Below, one piece after another: positions 39,220-48,622 of a stretch of 48,662 nucleotides of DNA (positions are counted from its first letter, which is position 1; the number at the start of each line of letters is the position of its first letter). The translations under genes and the position numbers were made by a program. The notes beneath the pieces were generated by a model. That model ran no database searches. It saw nothing but the letters and a program-made list of their open reading frames with translations, and had not been told where the DNA came from. Origin of the DNA: Clostridiales bacterium (GTDB lineage: Bacteria > Bacillota > Clostridia > Christensenellales > Aristaeellaceae); contig SFFS01000001.1 in the NCBI GenBank assembly GCA_004557805.1, positions 1-48,662 of the forward strand. The letters are read 5' to 3'.

Positions 39220-40095
39220 TTGGTTAGGATCGTTTTGCAGCTTGTCATAAGCGGCATTGCAATGGGTTTTGTTTACGGCCTGGTCGGGATCGAATATACC
39301 CTGATCTGGAATTCTACCGGCCTGCTCAACTTCAGCCATGAGCGTATCATCATGCTGGGCGCTTATGTGTTCGTCGGCAGCATGATTACCAAAATTGGCA
39401 TGGGCGTAATTCCTGGTATTGCAGGCGCGCTGCTGTTCATCGCGTTGTTTGCCGTACTGGTCGCGCTGGTCATCTTTATTCCCCTGCGAAATATGAGCCG
39501 CATGTGCGCCATTATGGCCACAGTTATGCTCGGCAACATCATCAACGAAGGCGTTCGACTTTATTACGGTCCTGAAGCTATGACCGTCAAAGGATTTCTC
39601 AACGGCATTGTCCGAATCGGAAGCCTGGTAGTAGCCAAAGCGTATGTTGCCATCATCATTGCAGCCTTCGTCATTCTTGGGCTTCTTACTTTCTTTATGA
39701 AAAAGACGAAAACAGGAAAAGCGATGCGCTGCGTATCGTCCAACAAAACTGCTTCGGCACTGATGGGAATCGACGTGCAGCAGAACATGGTCATTACCAT
39801 CATGATCAGCTTCCTCATCTGCTGCGTGATCGGCGTGATGGTTATTCCGCTGTACAGCGTCAATCAAAGCATGGCCAGCATGATCAGTCTGAAAGGCTTT
39901 GCCGCAGGCGTGATCGGCGGATTCGGTTCTCTTCCCGGCGCGATTGTGGGCGGATTGATCGTCGGCGTAATTGAAAACATCGGCGGCATGATTTTCCCTT
40001 CAACCTTTAAAGACGTAGTCGCCTTTGTTTTCCTGATTCTGATGCTTTTGCTTCGTCCCTCCGGCGTTATGGGGAAAAAGTCTGTTACGAAATGA
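39220..40095 (+). CDS. livH: Branched-chain-type ABC permease LivH
   Basis: A 291-residue permease with eight or so transmembrane segments. QLVISGIAMGFVYGLVGIEYTLIWNSTGLLNFSHE is the LivH N-terminal pattern, and GFAAGVIGGFGSLPGAIVGGLIVGVIENIGG is the conserved EAA-type loop. I chose the TTG at 39220 because AGGAGG lies seven bases upstream; the ATG at 39202 has no good site. LivM follows 13 bases later. Confidence 0.92.
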   Translation: MVRIVLQLVISGIAMGFVYGLVGIEYTLIWNSTGLLNFSHERIIMLGAYVFVGSMITKIGMGVIPGIAGALLFIALFAVLVALVIFIPLRNMSRMCAIMATVMLGNIINEGVRLYYGPEAMTVKGFLNGIVRIGSLVVAKAYVAIIIAAFVILGLLTFFMKKTKTGKAMRCVSSNKTASALMGIDVQQNMVITIMISFLICCVIGVMVIPLYSVNQSMASMISLKGFAAGVIGGFGSLPGAIVGGLIVGVIENIGGMIFPSTFKDVVAFVFLILMLLLRPSGVMGKKSVTK

Positions 40096-40108
40096 AAGGA
40101 AGACTCGC

Positions 40109-41068
40109 ATGAACGCAACGCTGAAAAAACACGGCGGGCTGGTATATCTGCCGCTGCTGATTGCGGCGATTTTCCTGCCGAAATTCGTAAATAATTATTA
40201 CATCACCATGTCCTGTCTGGCGCTGATCTATATGATCGTCGCTTTCGGGCTGAACTTTATTACCGGCATGACCGGGCAAATGAACCTCGGCACCGCGGGC
40301 ATCTTCTGCCTGGGTGCGTATACTTCCGCTCTTTTGACCACCAGAACCGGCTGTTCGCCCTGGCTGGCAATGATCGCCGTTATCGCTATGGGCGTACTTA
40401 TCGGCTTCGGCCTGGGGTATCCGAGCCTGCGTCTCAAAGGCGTATACCTCTCGCTGACCACAATCGCTTTTGGCGAAATCGTGCGCCAGCTTGCAAATAA
40501 CATGACCAATTTCACCGGCGGCGCGCAGGGCGTGCGCAATATTCCAGTATATAATCTCTTTGGTTTTGAACTGAACACCAAAGTGCGCCTGTATTATTTT
40601 CTGCTGGCCTGTACCGTCCTGTTTGGCTTTATTTCCTATCGCATCATCAAGTCCAAGTGGGGCCGCGTGTTCATGGCTGTCCGTGACAACATCGATGCGG
40701 TAGATGCCTGCGGTATTTCCAGCGCGCAGATCAAAATTCTCGCCTTCACCCTGGCGGCTGTATTCGGCTGCATTGCCGGCGGTCTTTACGCGCATTATTC
40801 CGGTTACATCAATCCCTCCAGCTTCACCCTCGGCCTTTCGGTCAACTTCGTCGTCATGGTAATGGTGGGCGGCAGCGGCACGTTGATGGGCCCGATTCTC
40901 GGCGCGGTTATTGTAAGCATGCTGCCGGAATTCCTTCGCTTCCTGGGCAATTACTATCAGATCACTTTCTATACCATCGTTCTTCTGTGCACCATTTTTG
41001 TGCCCGGCGGCATTTGCAACCTGCGCATTTTCCATCGGGATTCCCTGCGCCGCCCGTCCGGAAACTGA
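40109..41068 (+). CDS. livM: Branched-chain-type ABC permease LivM
   Basis: A 319-residue permease with about nine hydrophobic segments. FGLNFITGMTGQMNLGTAGIFCLGAYTSALL and SLRLKGVYLSLTTIAFGEIVRQL are LivM signatures, and MVMVGGSGTLMGPILGAVIV is the EAA-type loop. It pairs with LivH to form the channel. GAAAGGAAG lies upstream of the ATG. Confidence 0.93.
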   Translation: MNATLKKHGGLVYLPLLIAAIFLPKFVNNYYITMSCLALIYMIVAFGLNFITGMTGQMNLGTAGIFCLGAYTSALLTTRTGCSPWLAMIAVIAMGVLIGFGLGYPSLRLKGVYLSLTTIAFGEIVRQLANNMTNFTGGAQGVRNIPVYNLFGFELNTKVRLYYFLLACTVLFGFISYRIIKSKWGRVFMAVRDNIDAVDACGISSAQIKILAFTLAAVFGCIAGGLYAHYSGYINPSSFTLGLSVNFVVMVMVGGSGTLMGPILGAVIVSMLPEFLRFLGNYYQITFYTIVLLCTIFVPGGICNLRIFHRDSLRRPSGN

Positions 41069-41101
41069 CGATGCGGCTGGCCGGAAAGTGAGGACCGTAC
41101 G

Positions 41102-41896
41102 ATGAGCACGATTTTAAAAATCGAACACCTGACCAAGAAGTTCAGAGGCTTAACTGCCGTGAACGACCTGAGCATTGAAATGAAGAGCCGCACCATTCAT
41201 ACGCTGATTGGTCCTAACGGCTCGGGCAAGACGACGACCATCAACATGATTAACGGCGTTTTCCCGCCGACAAAGGGCAAAATTTATTTCGACGGCCACG
41301 ATGTGACCGACCTCCCCACCTGGCGCATCGCCCGCTTGGGTGTCTGCCGCACGTTTCAGAATCTGAAGCTTTTCAATACCATGACGGTAGAAGAAAACTT
41401 GATGGTCGGCGGACAGATGACGTATGCCGACGGCAACATTTTCAGCTTTCTGCTCAATCCCGTTAAAGCGCGGAAAGAAGAAAAACTGCTGGAAGAGAAA
41501 GCGCACGAGGCGATGAAAAAACTGCACATCGAAGATCTTGCCAAGCGCAAGACCGGCGGTCTGCCCTATGGCAAATTGAAGATGGTAGAGCTGGCCAAGT
41601 GCATGATGGGCAATCCCAAGCTCATGCTGCTGGACGAACCGGCGGCAGGCCTGAATCCCTCTGAACGCGCAGAGTTCTTGGAAATTCTTCTTCAACTGTA
41701 CGAAGAAGGGATGGATCTGTTCCTCATCGAGCATAACATGGACGTCGTCATGCGTATCAGCCAAATGATTACCGTTATCAACTTTGGCTCAAAAATCGCC
41801 GAGGGCCGTCCGGAAGAAATTCAGAATCATCCGGAAGTTATCCAGGCGTATCTTGGTGACCGCTATCAGGCCCAGGGAGGAAACAAACGATGCTGA
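41102..41896 (+). CDS. livG: Branched-chain-type ABC ATPase LivG
   Basis: A 264-residue ATPase. Walker A GPNGSGKTT, Q-loop RTFQNLKLF, Walker B LMLLDEPAAGLNP and H-loop FLIEHNMDVVM are intact. The signature reads TGGLPYGKLKMVELAKCM, in which the usual LSGGQ-type motif is LPYGK; this is normal for LivG (LPYGxQ/R). It overlaps livF by seven bases. Confidence 0.94.
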   Translation: MSTILKIEHLTKKFRGLTAVNDLSIEMKSRTIHTLIGPNGSGKTTTINMINGVFPPTKGKIYFDGHDVTDLPTWRIARLGVCRTFQNLKLFNTMTVEENLMVGGQMTYADGNIFSFLLNPVKARKEEKLLEEKAHEAMKKLHIEDLAKRKTGGLPYGKLKMVELAKCMMGNPKLMLLDEPAAGLNPSERAEFLEILLQLYEEGMDLFLIEHNMDVVMRISQMITVINFGSKIAEGRPEEIQNHPEVIQAYLGDRYQAQGGNKRC

Positions 41897-42600
41897 AAAT
41901 CAACGGGATCAGCACCTTCTACGGCAAGGTGCAGGCGCTGAACAACGTGTCTCTTGAAGTCAACGAGGAAGAAATTGTTTCGATCATCGGCGCTAATGGC
42001 GCGGGAAAATCATCCCTCATGCGTAGCATTATGGGAATCGTACATCCCCAGCGCGGAACCATCTCCTTCAAGGGCGAGGATATTACGCGCACGAAAACGA
42101 ACAATATCGTTCAAAAAGGCATTGTTTATGTACCCGAAGGCCGCGAAGTGTTCACCGATCTGACGGTGGAAGAAAACCTGGAAATGGGCGCGTTCTCCAA
42201 AAAGTTCACCGTACATAAGCTGCACGCACTCTTTGAAGAAATGTACGCCACCTTTCCTCGCTTGAAGGAGCGCCGCCATCAGCCGGCCGGCACGCTCTCC
42301 GGCGGCGAACAGCAGATGCTGGCCATCGCTCGCGGAATGATGAGCGAGCCTGAACTGATTATGTTCGACGAACCATCCCTTGGCCTCGCCCCTGTGATCG
42401 TAGACGAGATGTTCGACGTAATCTCCAGCATCAACCAGAAAAAGAAGATTCCCGTTATTCTCGTCGAGCAGAACGCTTTTGCAGCGCTGAACATTTCCAG
42501 CCGCTGCTATGTGCTGGAGAACGGCGTTGTCATGACAAGCGGCAACAGTCGAGAACTTGCCGAAAGTCCTGAAATCAAGAAAGCCTATTTAGGAGGTTGA
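41890..42600 (+). CDS. livF: Branched-chain-type ABC ATPase LivF
   Basis: A 236-residue ATPase. Walker A GANGAGKSS, VYVPEGREVF (LivF-specific Q-loop region), LSGGEQQMLAIARGMM, Walker B LIMFDEPSLGLAP and a short H-loop ILVEQNAF, all typical of LivF. The gene overlaps livG, and the next gene starts three bases after its stop, so translation is coupled throughout. Confidence 0.95.
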   Translation: MLKINGISTFYGKVQALNNVSLEVNEEEIVSIIGANGAGKSSLMRSIMGIVHPQRGTISFKGEDITRTKTNNIVQKGIVYVPEGREVFTDLTVEENLEMGAFSKKFTVHKLHALFEEMYATFPRLKERRHQPAGTLSGGEQQMLAIARGMMSEPELIMFDEPSLGLAPVIVDEMFDVISSINQKKKIPVILVEQNAFAALNISSRCYVLENGVVMTSGNSRELAESPEIKKAYLGG

Positions 42601-42603
42601 AGC

Positions 42604-43884
42604 GTGAGAGAAACATACGAACGTCTGCTTTCGAGCGTCTGCCTGCCGCGTTTTTTCCAGCTGGACAGAAGCGCGCCGCAGCCTGAAATCGCCGATGTGC
42701 GTGAAAGTGCCTATCAGTCGGTAAAAAACTGTCCCGCACTGAAAAAACTGCATCCCGGTCAGACTGTCGCAGTCACCGCCGGCAGCCGGGACGTCCACGG
42801 TATGCGTTTGATCCTGGAGGGAGCGCTCCGCGCCCTGAAAGAAGCAAACTCGCACCCCTTCATCGTACCGGCGATGGGCAGCCATGGCGGCGCGACAGCG
42901 GAGGGGCAGTTACGAGTGCTGGCGCATTATGGCATTACGCCGGAAACAATGGGCGTACCGATTCATTCCTGTATGGATACCGTGCAAATCGGTCGAACGG
43001 AAAGCGGCCAGGCCGTACATGTGGATCGCATTGCTAGCGAAGCGGATTTTATCCTGCCCATCGGACGCATCAAGGCGCATACCGATTTTCGCGGCAACGC
43101 TGAAAGCGGCATTCTGAAAATGCTCGTCATCGGCCTAGGCAAGCAGTACGGCGCTTCGCTCTGTCACAAAATAGGATTTCCTCGCATGGGTGAAAGCATC
43201 TGGTCATTCGGTAAGGTGATTCTTGAAAACGCACGCGTCTTGATGGGCTTGGGCATAATCGAAAACGCAAATCACGGCACGGCGCTCATTGAGGCGATAC
43301 CCGCCGAAAAAATACTAGAACGCGAACCGCAGCTGTTGCAATATTCCAAGACGTTAATGCCGAAGATTCCCTTCTCTCCTCTCGACGTTCTGTTGGTGAG
43401 TGAAATGGGCAAAGACATCAGCGGCGCAGGCATGGATCCAAACGTTACAGGCCGCTCCTGTACAACTGGAGAAAACTGGCCCTTTGCTGAAAAGATCGGC
43501 GTATTTGACATCACCGACGTTTCTGATGGAAACGCCGCGGGCATCGGCAATGCGGACGCAATTACACGGCGGCTTTATGAAAAACTTGATACCGCGCCGA
43601 TGTATATAAACAGTATCACCTGCCGCGACACGATGGGCGTTCGCATTCCGACGATCATGGAAACAGAAGAACTTGCTACGAAATATCTGCTCTATTGTTG
43701 TATTCGCCGCGACGCGCTGCCTGCGCCGCGCATCGTTTGGATCCGCAATACAGCCGATATGCAGACCATTTACGTATCCGAAGCGCTGCTAGCACAGGCC
43801 GGAGAGATTTCGGAGTATCGTACAGACGCGCGCCTACTGAACATACACGCGGATGCGTCGGGCAGACTCATTCTGGAGGAATAA
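42604..43884 (+). CDS. Diverged LarA-like (DUF2088) protein
   Basis: A 426-residue protein related to LarA but clearly diverged. In place of SDxxR it has GSRDVHG (60-66), and in place of the GGRKSILPG pincer-lysine loop it has NAESGILKMLVIGLGK (165-180), with H94 in GSHGGATAEGQ, H159 in IKAHTDFRG, K172 and H188 as possible equivalents of H108, H174, K184 and H200. Such proteins are usually annotated as lactate racemase domain or DUF2088. It may be another hydroxy-acid epimerase. The GTG start has AGGAGG seven bases upstream. Confidence 0.85.
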   Translation: MRETYERLLSSVCLPRFFQLDRSAPQPEIADVRESAYQSVKNCPALKKLHPGQTVAVTAGSRDVHGMRLILEGALRALKEANSHPFIVPAMGSHGGATAEGQLRVLAHYGITPETMGVPIHSCMDTVQIGRTESGQAVHVDRIASEADFILPIGRIKAHTDFRGNAESGILKMLVIGLGKQYGASLCHKIGFPRMGESIWSFGKVILENARVLMGLGIIENANHGTALIEAIPAEKILEREPQLLQYSKTLMPKIPFSPLDVLLVSEMGKDISGAGMDPNVTGRSCTTGENWPFAEKIGVFDITDVSDGNAAGIGNADAITRRLYEKLDTAPMYINSITCRDTMGVRIPTIMETEELATKYLLYCCIRRDALPAPRIVWIRNTADMQTIYVSEALLAQAGEISEYRTDARLLNIHADASGRLILEE

Positions 43885-43889
43885 TGGCA

Positions 43890-45353
43890 ATGAGAATCCT
43901 GAACATGACTCAGGTAACCGCTCACGGCAACGAAGAAGGCCGGCGAATTGTTGCACAGATTATGGAGGCCGGTTTGCAGGCAGCAGATCCTTATCGAAAT
44001 GCCTGCCGCCTTCTTGTACGTGAGGGCAACCTGTTAAAGGTAGGAAATCCGCTGTTTGAAGGCGAAAACGATCCGCGCAGCGGTGTGTCCATTTATGACC
44101 TGAACGAGATTGAAAACATTTATATCGTCGGTTCCGGCAAGGGCGTACAGCGCGCGGTTAAAGCGCTGGAAGAAGCGCTCGGCGACCGGCTGACGGGAGG
44201 CTGCGTCATCGCCAAGCATGGCGATCCGCTGATCCTCAAGCGTGTGAGCGTGTACTACGGTGCGCACCCCGTGCCGGATGAGGGATGCGTCGAGGGCTGC
44301 CGGGCCGTTGTGGAGCTTTCAAAGCATGTAACGGAAAAAGATCTTGTCTTTACCGTCATCGGCAACGGCACCAGCTCGCTCATGACGCTTCCTGCTGAAA
44401 ACATTCCATTGGAAGAAGTAAAGGAACTGACGCGCATGATGCAGATTGAGCGCGGCGTAACGACGGTTGAGCTCAACGTCATCCGCAATCATATCGATCT
44501 GCTCAAAGGCGGCAAGCTGTCGCGCCTTTTTTCCAAAGCACAGTGCGTGCATATCGTAATGGCGGATGCCAATCATCACGTAACCCAGCTTCCGCGTCAT
44601 GATTATTACGGACTTTTGAAGCAGAACGTGTGGCTTCATAATCTTCCGGAGGCTTCAACGTTTCGTCAGGCAATCGAGGTGCTGCACAAATACGATGCCT
44701 GGAACGCGTGTCCGGAAAGCATCCGGCGCTATCTCCTCTCCGGCACAGAAGCGGAGGAGACGGTCAAGTACGAAGAATTTTGCAACTGGCGTTTCCGCGT
44801 GTTCGGCATTATGCCGGACGATCAGCATTTCCTTCCTGCCGCCGAACGCGCGGCAAAGTCACTTGGACTTGAATGTCACGTGCTCACACCATTTTTACAG
44901 GCAGAAGCGAAGGAATGCGCAAAGGTCTATATGGCGCTGACGCGCAGTATCGCCGACGGCAGGCAGCCCTTCAGCGCGCCCGTGGTACTTCTTTCCTCCG
45001 GCGAGATGCTGGTAACCGTAGAAAAAGGCGGCGGTGTCGGTGGACGGAATCAAGAATTTGTGGTACAATGTGCTATTGAGATTGATGGAATTCGACAAAT
45101 TGTCGTCGGTTCGGCTGATTCCGACGGCACGGATGGCCCCGGCCATTTTCAATATGAGGGCGCTCCCTCCTGCCTGGGCGGCGGCATTGTCGACGGCTTG
45201 ACAGCGGCGGAAGCACGGGAAAAGCAGATTGATCTCCGAAACGCACTGCGCAGCCATGGTACAAGCGAACCGCTGTGGCGGCTCAACTGCGGCCTTCATA
45301 TGGAACAAAATATCAGCCTGAACGACATCACCGTCATTTATATCGGCATCTAG
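43890..45353 (+). CDS. Glycerate 2-kinase, GckA type (DUF4147/MOFRL)
   Basis: A 487-residue kinase. The N-terminal DUF4147 domain includes IYIVGSGKGVQRAVKALEEAL, GCVIAKHGD and FTVIGNGTSSLMTLPAE. The C-terminal MOFRL domain has VLLSSGEMLVTVEKGGGVGGRNQEFVVQCA, then SADSDGTDGPG. Enzymes of this type phosphorylate D-glycerate to 2-phosphoglycerate; some prefer related hydroxy acids. GGAGGA is nine bases from ATG 43890; the ATG at 43884 overlaps the preceding stop (TAATG) and is an alternative. The product would feed an enolase. Confidence 0.92.
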   Translation: MRILNMTQVTAHGNEEGRRIVAQIMEAGLQAADPYRNACRLLVREGNLLKVGNPLFEGENDPRSGVSIYDLNEIENIYIVGSGKGVQRAVKALEEALGDRLTGGCVIAKHGDPLILKRVSVYYGAHPVPDEGCVEGCRAVVELSKHVTEKDLVFTVIGNGTSSLMTLPAENIPLEEVKELTRMMQIERGVTTVELNVIRNHIDLLKGGKLSRLFSKAQCVHIVMADANHHVTQLPRHDYYGLLKQNVWLHNLPEASTFRQAIEVLHKYDAWNACPESIRRYLLSGTEAEETVKYEEFCNWRFRVFGIMPDDQHFLPAAERAAKSLGLECHVLTPFLQAEAKECAKVYMALTRSIADGRQPFSAPVVLLSSGEMLVTVEKGGGVGGRNQEFVVQCAIEIDGIRQIVVGSADSDGTDGPGHFQYEGAPSCLGGGIVDGLTAAEAREKQIDLRNALRSHGTSEPLWRLNCGLHMEQNISLNDITVIYIGI

Positions 45354-45406
45354 ACATTCCGTATTCTGATGCTGATCATTCCGCAGGGAAAAGGCAGGGA
45401 AAAAGC

Positions 45407-46366
45407 ATGAATTACTCGCGCATCGCTCAGTTGGTCAAGGCCGCGCGGCTCTATTACGAATCCGGATACGATCAGAGCGAAATCGCCAAGGAACTTTCCG
45501 TTTCACGCTCGTATGTATCCAAACTGCTGGCGGAAGCCAAAGAGCAGCAAATCGTAACGTTCAGAATTCATGATCCGATAGACACAGAAAGCGACTTGGA
45601 ACGCACTATCCGCACTGCGTTCAATCTGCGCAAGGTAATCGTTACCAGTGCGCCTCTGGAAAGCAACGCGGCCAGTTCCGTCGCGCAAAAGGCCGCACAA
45701 TGGCTTAGCCAAACGGTGCGCAGCGGCGACGTAATCGGGATGGGATGGGGGCGCACGCTTTATCTGATGAGCAAGTATTTGCCGCGTCGTTCGGATATTT
45801 CAGGCGTGGAAGTCGTTTCCCTTTACGGTCAGCAGCATAAAATGCGGCAAAACGTATTCAACACGGAAAGCCTGACATACATGGCTGAAGCGTTTAACGC
45901 CACAACGTATCTTCTGACCAGTCCCGTTTCCTTTTCCAATGTAAAACTGAAAAATGAGTTTCTGCGCGAACAAAGCATGATCTCCGTGATGGACTGTCTG
46001 CGTCGCGCCAACATCGTCGTGTTCACCATCGGCAGCATAAAGCGCTCCTCTTATCTGGATCAGCCGGGTATGCTCACTGACGAGGAATTGCGGCAGGCCT
46101 ACGCCAACGACGGCATCGGCGATGTATGCCTGCATATCATTGATCGCAACGGCAGCATTTGTCTGCCGGAATTCGATGAGCGACTGGTATCTATTCCGCT
46201 GGATATCCTTCGTCAAAAGGACTACCGCATCGCCGTAGCGGCCGGACGCTATAAGACCGAAGCAGTCTATTCCGCGCTCAAGGGCGGCATTATGAACGTG
46301 CTGATTATCGACGAGGATATCGCGCGAGATATTGTAGAGCGAATCAACGCGAAAAAGAGAAGGTAG
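45407..46366 (+). CDS. SorC/DeoR-type transcriptional regulator
   Basis: A 319-residue regulator. The N-terminal helix-turn-helix is YDQSEIAKELSVSRSYVSKLLAEA (residues 20-43). The rest is the SorC sugar-binding domain: VIGMGWGRTLYLMSKYLP, VEVVSLYG, NIVVFTIGSI, DVCLHIIDRNG and IAVAAGRYKTEAVYSALKGGIMNVLIIDEDIA. SorC proteins bind phosphorylated sugars or similar effectors; here a phosphorylated glycerate or glycerol derivative is plausible. It lies inside the island and probably controls the divergent promoters at 36.3-36.5 kb. Confidence 0.93.
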   Translation: MNYSRIAQLVKAARLYYESGYDQSEIAKELSVSRSYVSKLLAEAKEQQIVTFRIHDPIDTESDLERTIRTAFNLRKVIVTSAPLESNAASSVAQKAAQWLSQTVRSGDVIGMGWGRTLYLMSKYLPRRSDISGVEVVSLYGQQHKMRQNVFNTESLTYMAEAFNATTYLLTSPVSFSNVKLKNEFLREQSMISVMDCLRRANIVVFTIGSIKRSSYLDQPGMLTDEELRQAYANDGIGDVCLHIIDRNGSICLPEFDERLVSIPLDILRQKDYRIAVAAGRYKTEAVYSALKGGIMNVLIIDEDIARDIVERINAKKRR

Positions 46367-46375
46367 AAAACAGTG

Positions 46376-47110
46376 ATGACGCCGCTGAAAAATATTTCCG
46401 AAATCAAGAAGTATTGCCGCGCCAACTGGGAATATATCGAAGGTCCCATTCGCTCCGTAGTAGTGGAATTTCAGGGACTGAACCGTCTGGAATATTTCGT
46501 GCAGCCAAGCTGCCAGCTGGAACTGGAACTGGCCAGCGAAAACATTCTTTACGTTATCCCCTACACGGATCCATGGGGATGGATGAACGAAACGCAGGCA
46601 CAGTACACCGACTGGCTGCTGGAGCGGCTTTTTGAACTGTTGAGTATCGACAGAAACGTTCCGGTTATTTCTACCGGTTACAGCATGGGCGGTCTGGGCG
46701 CGCTGATGTATCCCGTGTTCAGCCACCATAACGTATCGGCCTGCATGGCCAATAGCCCCGTATGCGATCTGGTAAGCCATTTTACCGAGCGCGATGATCT
46801 GCCGCGTACGCTCATGAGCGCGTTTATGTCGTATCCAGGCGGCCTAGAGGCCGGTTTGGAAAGTCGTTCCCCTATTCATCAAATCGACCGTTTGAAGCAA
46901 ATTCCCTATTTTATTGTCGCTGGATGGAAAGATACGGACGTTTCAATTAAAAACCATTCACAGCGTCTGACGGCGCTGATGCAGGAACGCGGCATGACGC
47001 TGACCTATTACGCGCTGCCGACAATGATTCACTGGAAGATCAACGATTATCGCGTGCTGCGCGCTTCAATCGATTTTATCAAGGGCGGATACCAAAAAAC
47101 AAAAGGATGA
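46376..47110 (+). CDS. Alpha/beta hydrolase (esterase-like)
   Basis: A 244-residue hydrolase. The nucleophile elbow GYSMGG puts the serine at residue 103. Acid and His candidates are in AGWKDTDVSIKNHS and LPTMIHWKI. YVIPYTDPWGWMN may form the oxyanion region. It is cytoplasmic, with no signal peptide. Context suggests that it releases glycerol or a hydroxy acid from an imported ester. The GTG one codon earlier is another possible start. It precedes the glycerol kinase gene. Confidence 0.85.
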   Translation: MTPLKNISEIKKYCRANWEYIEGPIRSVVVEFQGLNRLEYFVQPSCQLELELASENILYVIPYTDPWGWMNETQAQYTDWLLERLFELLSIDRNVPVISTGYSMGGLGALMYPVFSHHNVSACMANSPVCDLVSHFTERDDLPRTLMSAFMSYPGGLEAGLESRSPIHQIDRLKQIPYFIVAGWKDTDVSIKNHSQRLTALMQERGMTLTYYALPTMIHWKINDYRVLRASIDFIKGGYQKTKG

Positions 47111-47115
47111 AAAAT

Positions 47116-48597
47116 ATGTCACAGTATATGATGGCGCTTGATTCCGGCACAACAAGCTGTCGCTGCATCCTGTTCGACCATGAGGGAAACGTATGTGCCA
47201 TGGCGCAGAAGGAACTAACGCAGTACTATCCGAAGCTGGGCTGGGTAGAACATGACGCAGAAGAAATCTGGGCGGTGCAGTTGGAAGCGGCGCGCGAAGC
47301 GATGAACAGTTTGCACATCGGCGCAACAGACATTCACGCCATTGGCATTACCAACCAGCGAGAAACGACTGTCGTATGGAACCGCCTGACCGGAAAGCCT
47401 ATCTGCCGCGCAATCGTCTGGCAATGCCGCCGCACGGCGGAATTCTGTGACGAACTGAAGCGCTCCGGTGCGGCAGGGGATTTCAGTGCAAAGACCGGTC
47501 TGCCTGTCGATCCATATTTCTCCGGAACAAAACTGCGTTGGGTGTTGGACAACGTGCCGAATGCGAGGGAAAGCGCGCAGCGCGGCGAACTTCTTTTTGG
47601 TACAGTAGAAACGTGGCTGATTTGGAATCTGACGCACGGCGCAGCGCATGTAACCGACTATTCCAACGCTTCCCGAACGATGCTCTTCAACATCAATAAC
47701 CTTGACTGGGACAAAGATATTCTCAAGGCGTTGAAAATCCCCCGCACAATGCTGCCTGAGGTTCGGCCCAGCAGCTGTATTTATGGCGAAACCAGTCCGG
47801 ATCTGTTCGGTGCGCCTATTCCTATCGGCGGCGCGGCAGGCGATCAGCAGGCCGCCCTTTTCGGACAGACGTGTTTCCTGCCCGGCGACGCTAAAAACAC
47901 CTACGGCACCGGCGGCTTCCTGTTAATGAATACGGGCAGCAAGCCCATCTTTTCCCGCAACGGACTGGTAACGACAATCGCCTGGGGCGTAGACGGGCAG
48001 GTCGAATATGCGCTGGAAGGATCGATTTTCGTATCAGGCGCCGCGATACAGTGGCTGCGCGACGAACTGGGAATCATCAAAAGCGCCGCCGATACGGAAG
48101 CTATCGCCCTCCAAGCGGACGGAACAAACGGATGCTATATGGTGCCGGCGTTCACTGGCTTAGGCACCCCCTATTGGGACCCCTACGCCCGCGGTGCGAT
48201 CGTCGGGCTGACGCGCGGAGTAAACCGCAACCACATCGTGCGTGCTACGCTTGATTCGATGTGCTATCAGGTCTGCGACGTATTGCGCGCCATGGAAGCC
48301 GATTCCGGCATCCGGCTGACAAGCCTGAAAGTAGACGGCGGCGCAAGCGCCAATTCCTATCTGCTGCAAACACAGGCTGATCTGCTCAATGTTTCTGTGT
48401 GTAAGCCGCGTTGTATTGAAACGACCGCGTTGGGCGCGGCGTATTTGGCCGGTCTTTCCTCCGGCTATTGGCGCAGCTGCGAAGAGCTCCGAAAAAACTG
48501 GAAGGCAGATCGCATATTCGTTCCAGATATGCCTCCGCAGGAACGGGCGCAGCGGCTTGCGGGCTGGAAGGAAGCTGTGGGACGCGTGCTGCGTTAA
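47116..48597 (+). CDS. glpK: Glycerol kinase (FGGY family)
   Basis: A 493-residue kinase. YMMALDSGTTSCRCILFD is the N-terminal phosphate motif; GITNQRETTVVWNRLTGKPI carries the Arg-Glu pair that binds glycerol; TDYSNASRTMLFNI is the next substrate loop; GGAAGDQQAALFGQ, GTGGFLLMNTG and LKVDGGASANSYLLQ complete the fold. These match GlpK more closely than other FGGY kinases. I chose ATG 47116 because AAAAGG is nine bases upstream; the ATG at 47107 would leave no spacing. No glpF or glpD is visible; a terminator follows. Confidence 0.92.
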   Translation: MSQYMMALDSGTTSCRCILFDHEGNVCAMAQKELTQYYPKLGWVEHDAEEIWAVQLEAAREAMNSLHIGATDIHAIGITNQRETTVVWNRLTGKPICRAIVWQCRRTAEFCDELKRSGAAGDFSAKTGLPVDPYFSGTKLRWVLDNVPNARESAQRGELLFGTVETWLIWNLTHGAAHVTDYSNASRTMLFNINNLDWDKDILKALKIPRTMLPEVRPSSCIYGETSPDLFGAPIPIGGAAGDQQAALFGQTCFLPGDAKNTYGTGGFLLMNTGSKPIFSRNGLVTTIAWGVDGQVEYALEGSIFVSGAAIQWLRDELGIIKSAADTEAIALQADGTNGCYMVPAFTGLGTPYWDPYARGAIVGLTRGVNRNHIVRATLDSMCYQVCDVLRAMEADSGIRLTSLKVDGGASANSYLLQTQADLLNVSVCKPRCIETTALGAAYLAGLSSGYWRSCEELRKNWKADRIFVPDMPPQERAQRLAGWKEAVGRVLR

Positions 48598-48622
48598 AAA
48601 AAGCGCGAAGCGCGCTTTATTC
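48596..48622 (+). terminator. Terminator at the end of the island
   Basis: AAAGCGCG-AA-GCGCGCTTT stem followed by ATTC, starting right after the glycerol kinase stop. It closes the transcript begun near 36.5 kb. Confidence 0.6.

Noticed and set aside
43695..43889. A longer N terminus for the glycerate kinase
   Set aside because: The extension overlaps the end of the LarA-like gene in another frame and has no family similarity; GGAGGA marks the start near 43,890.
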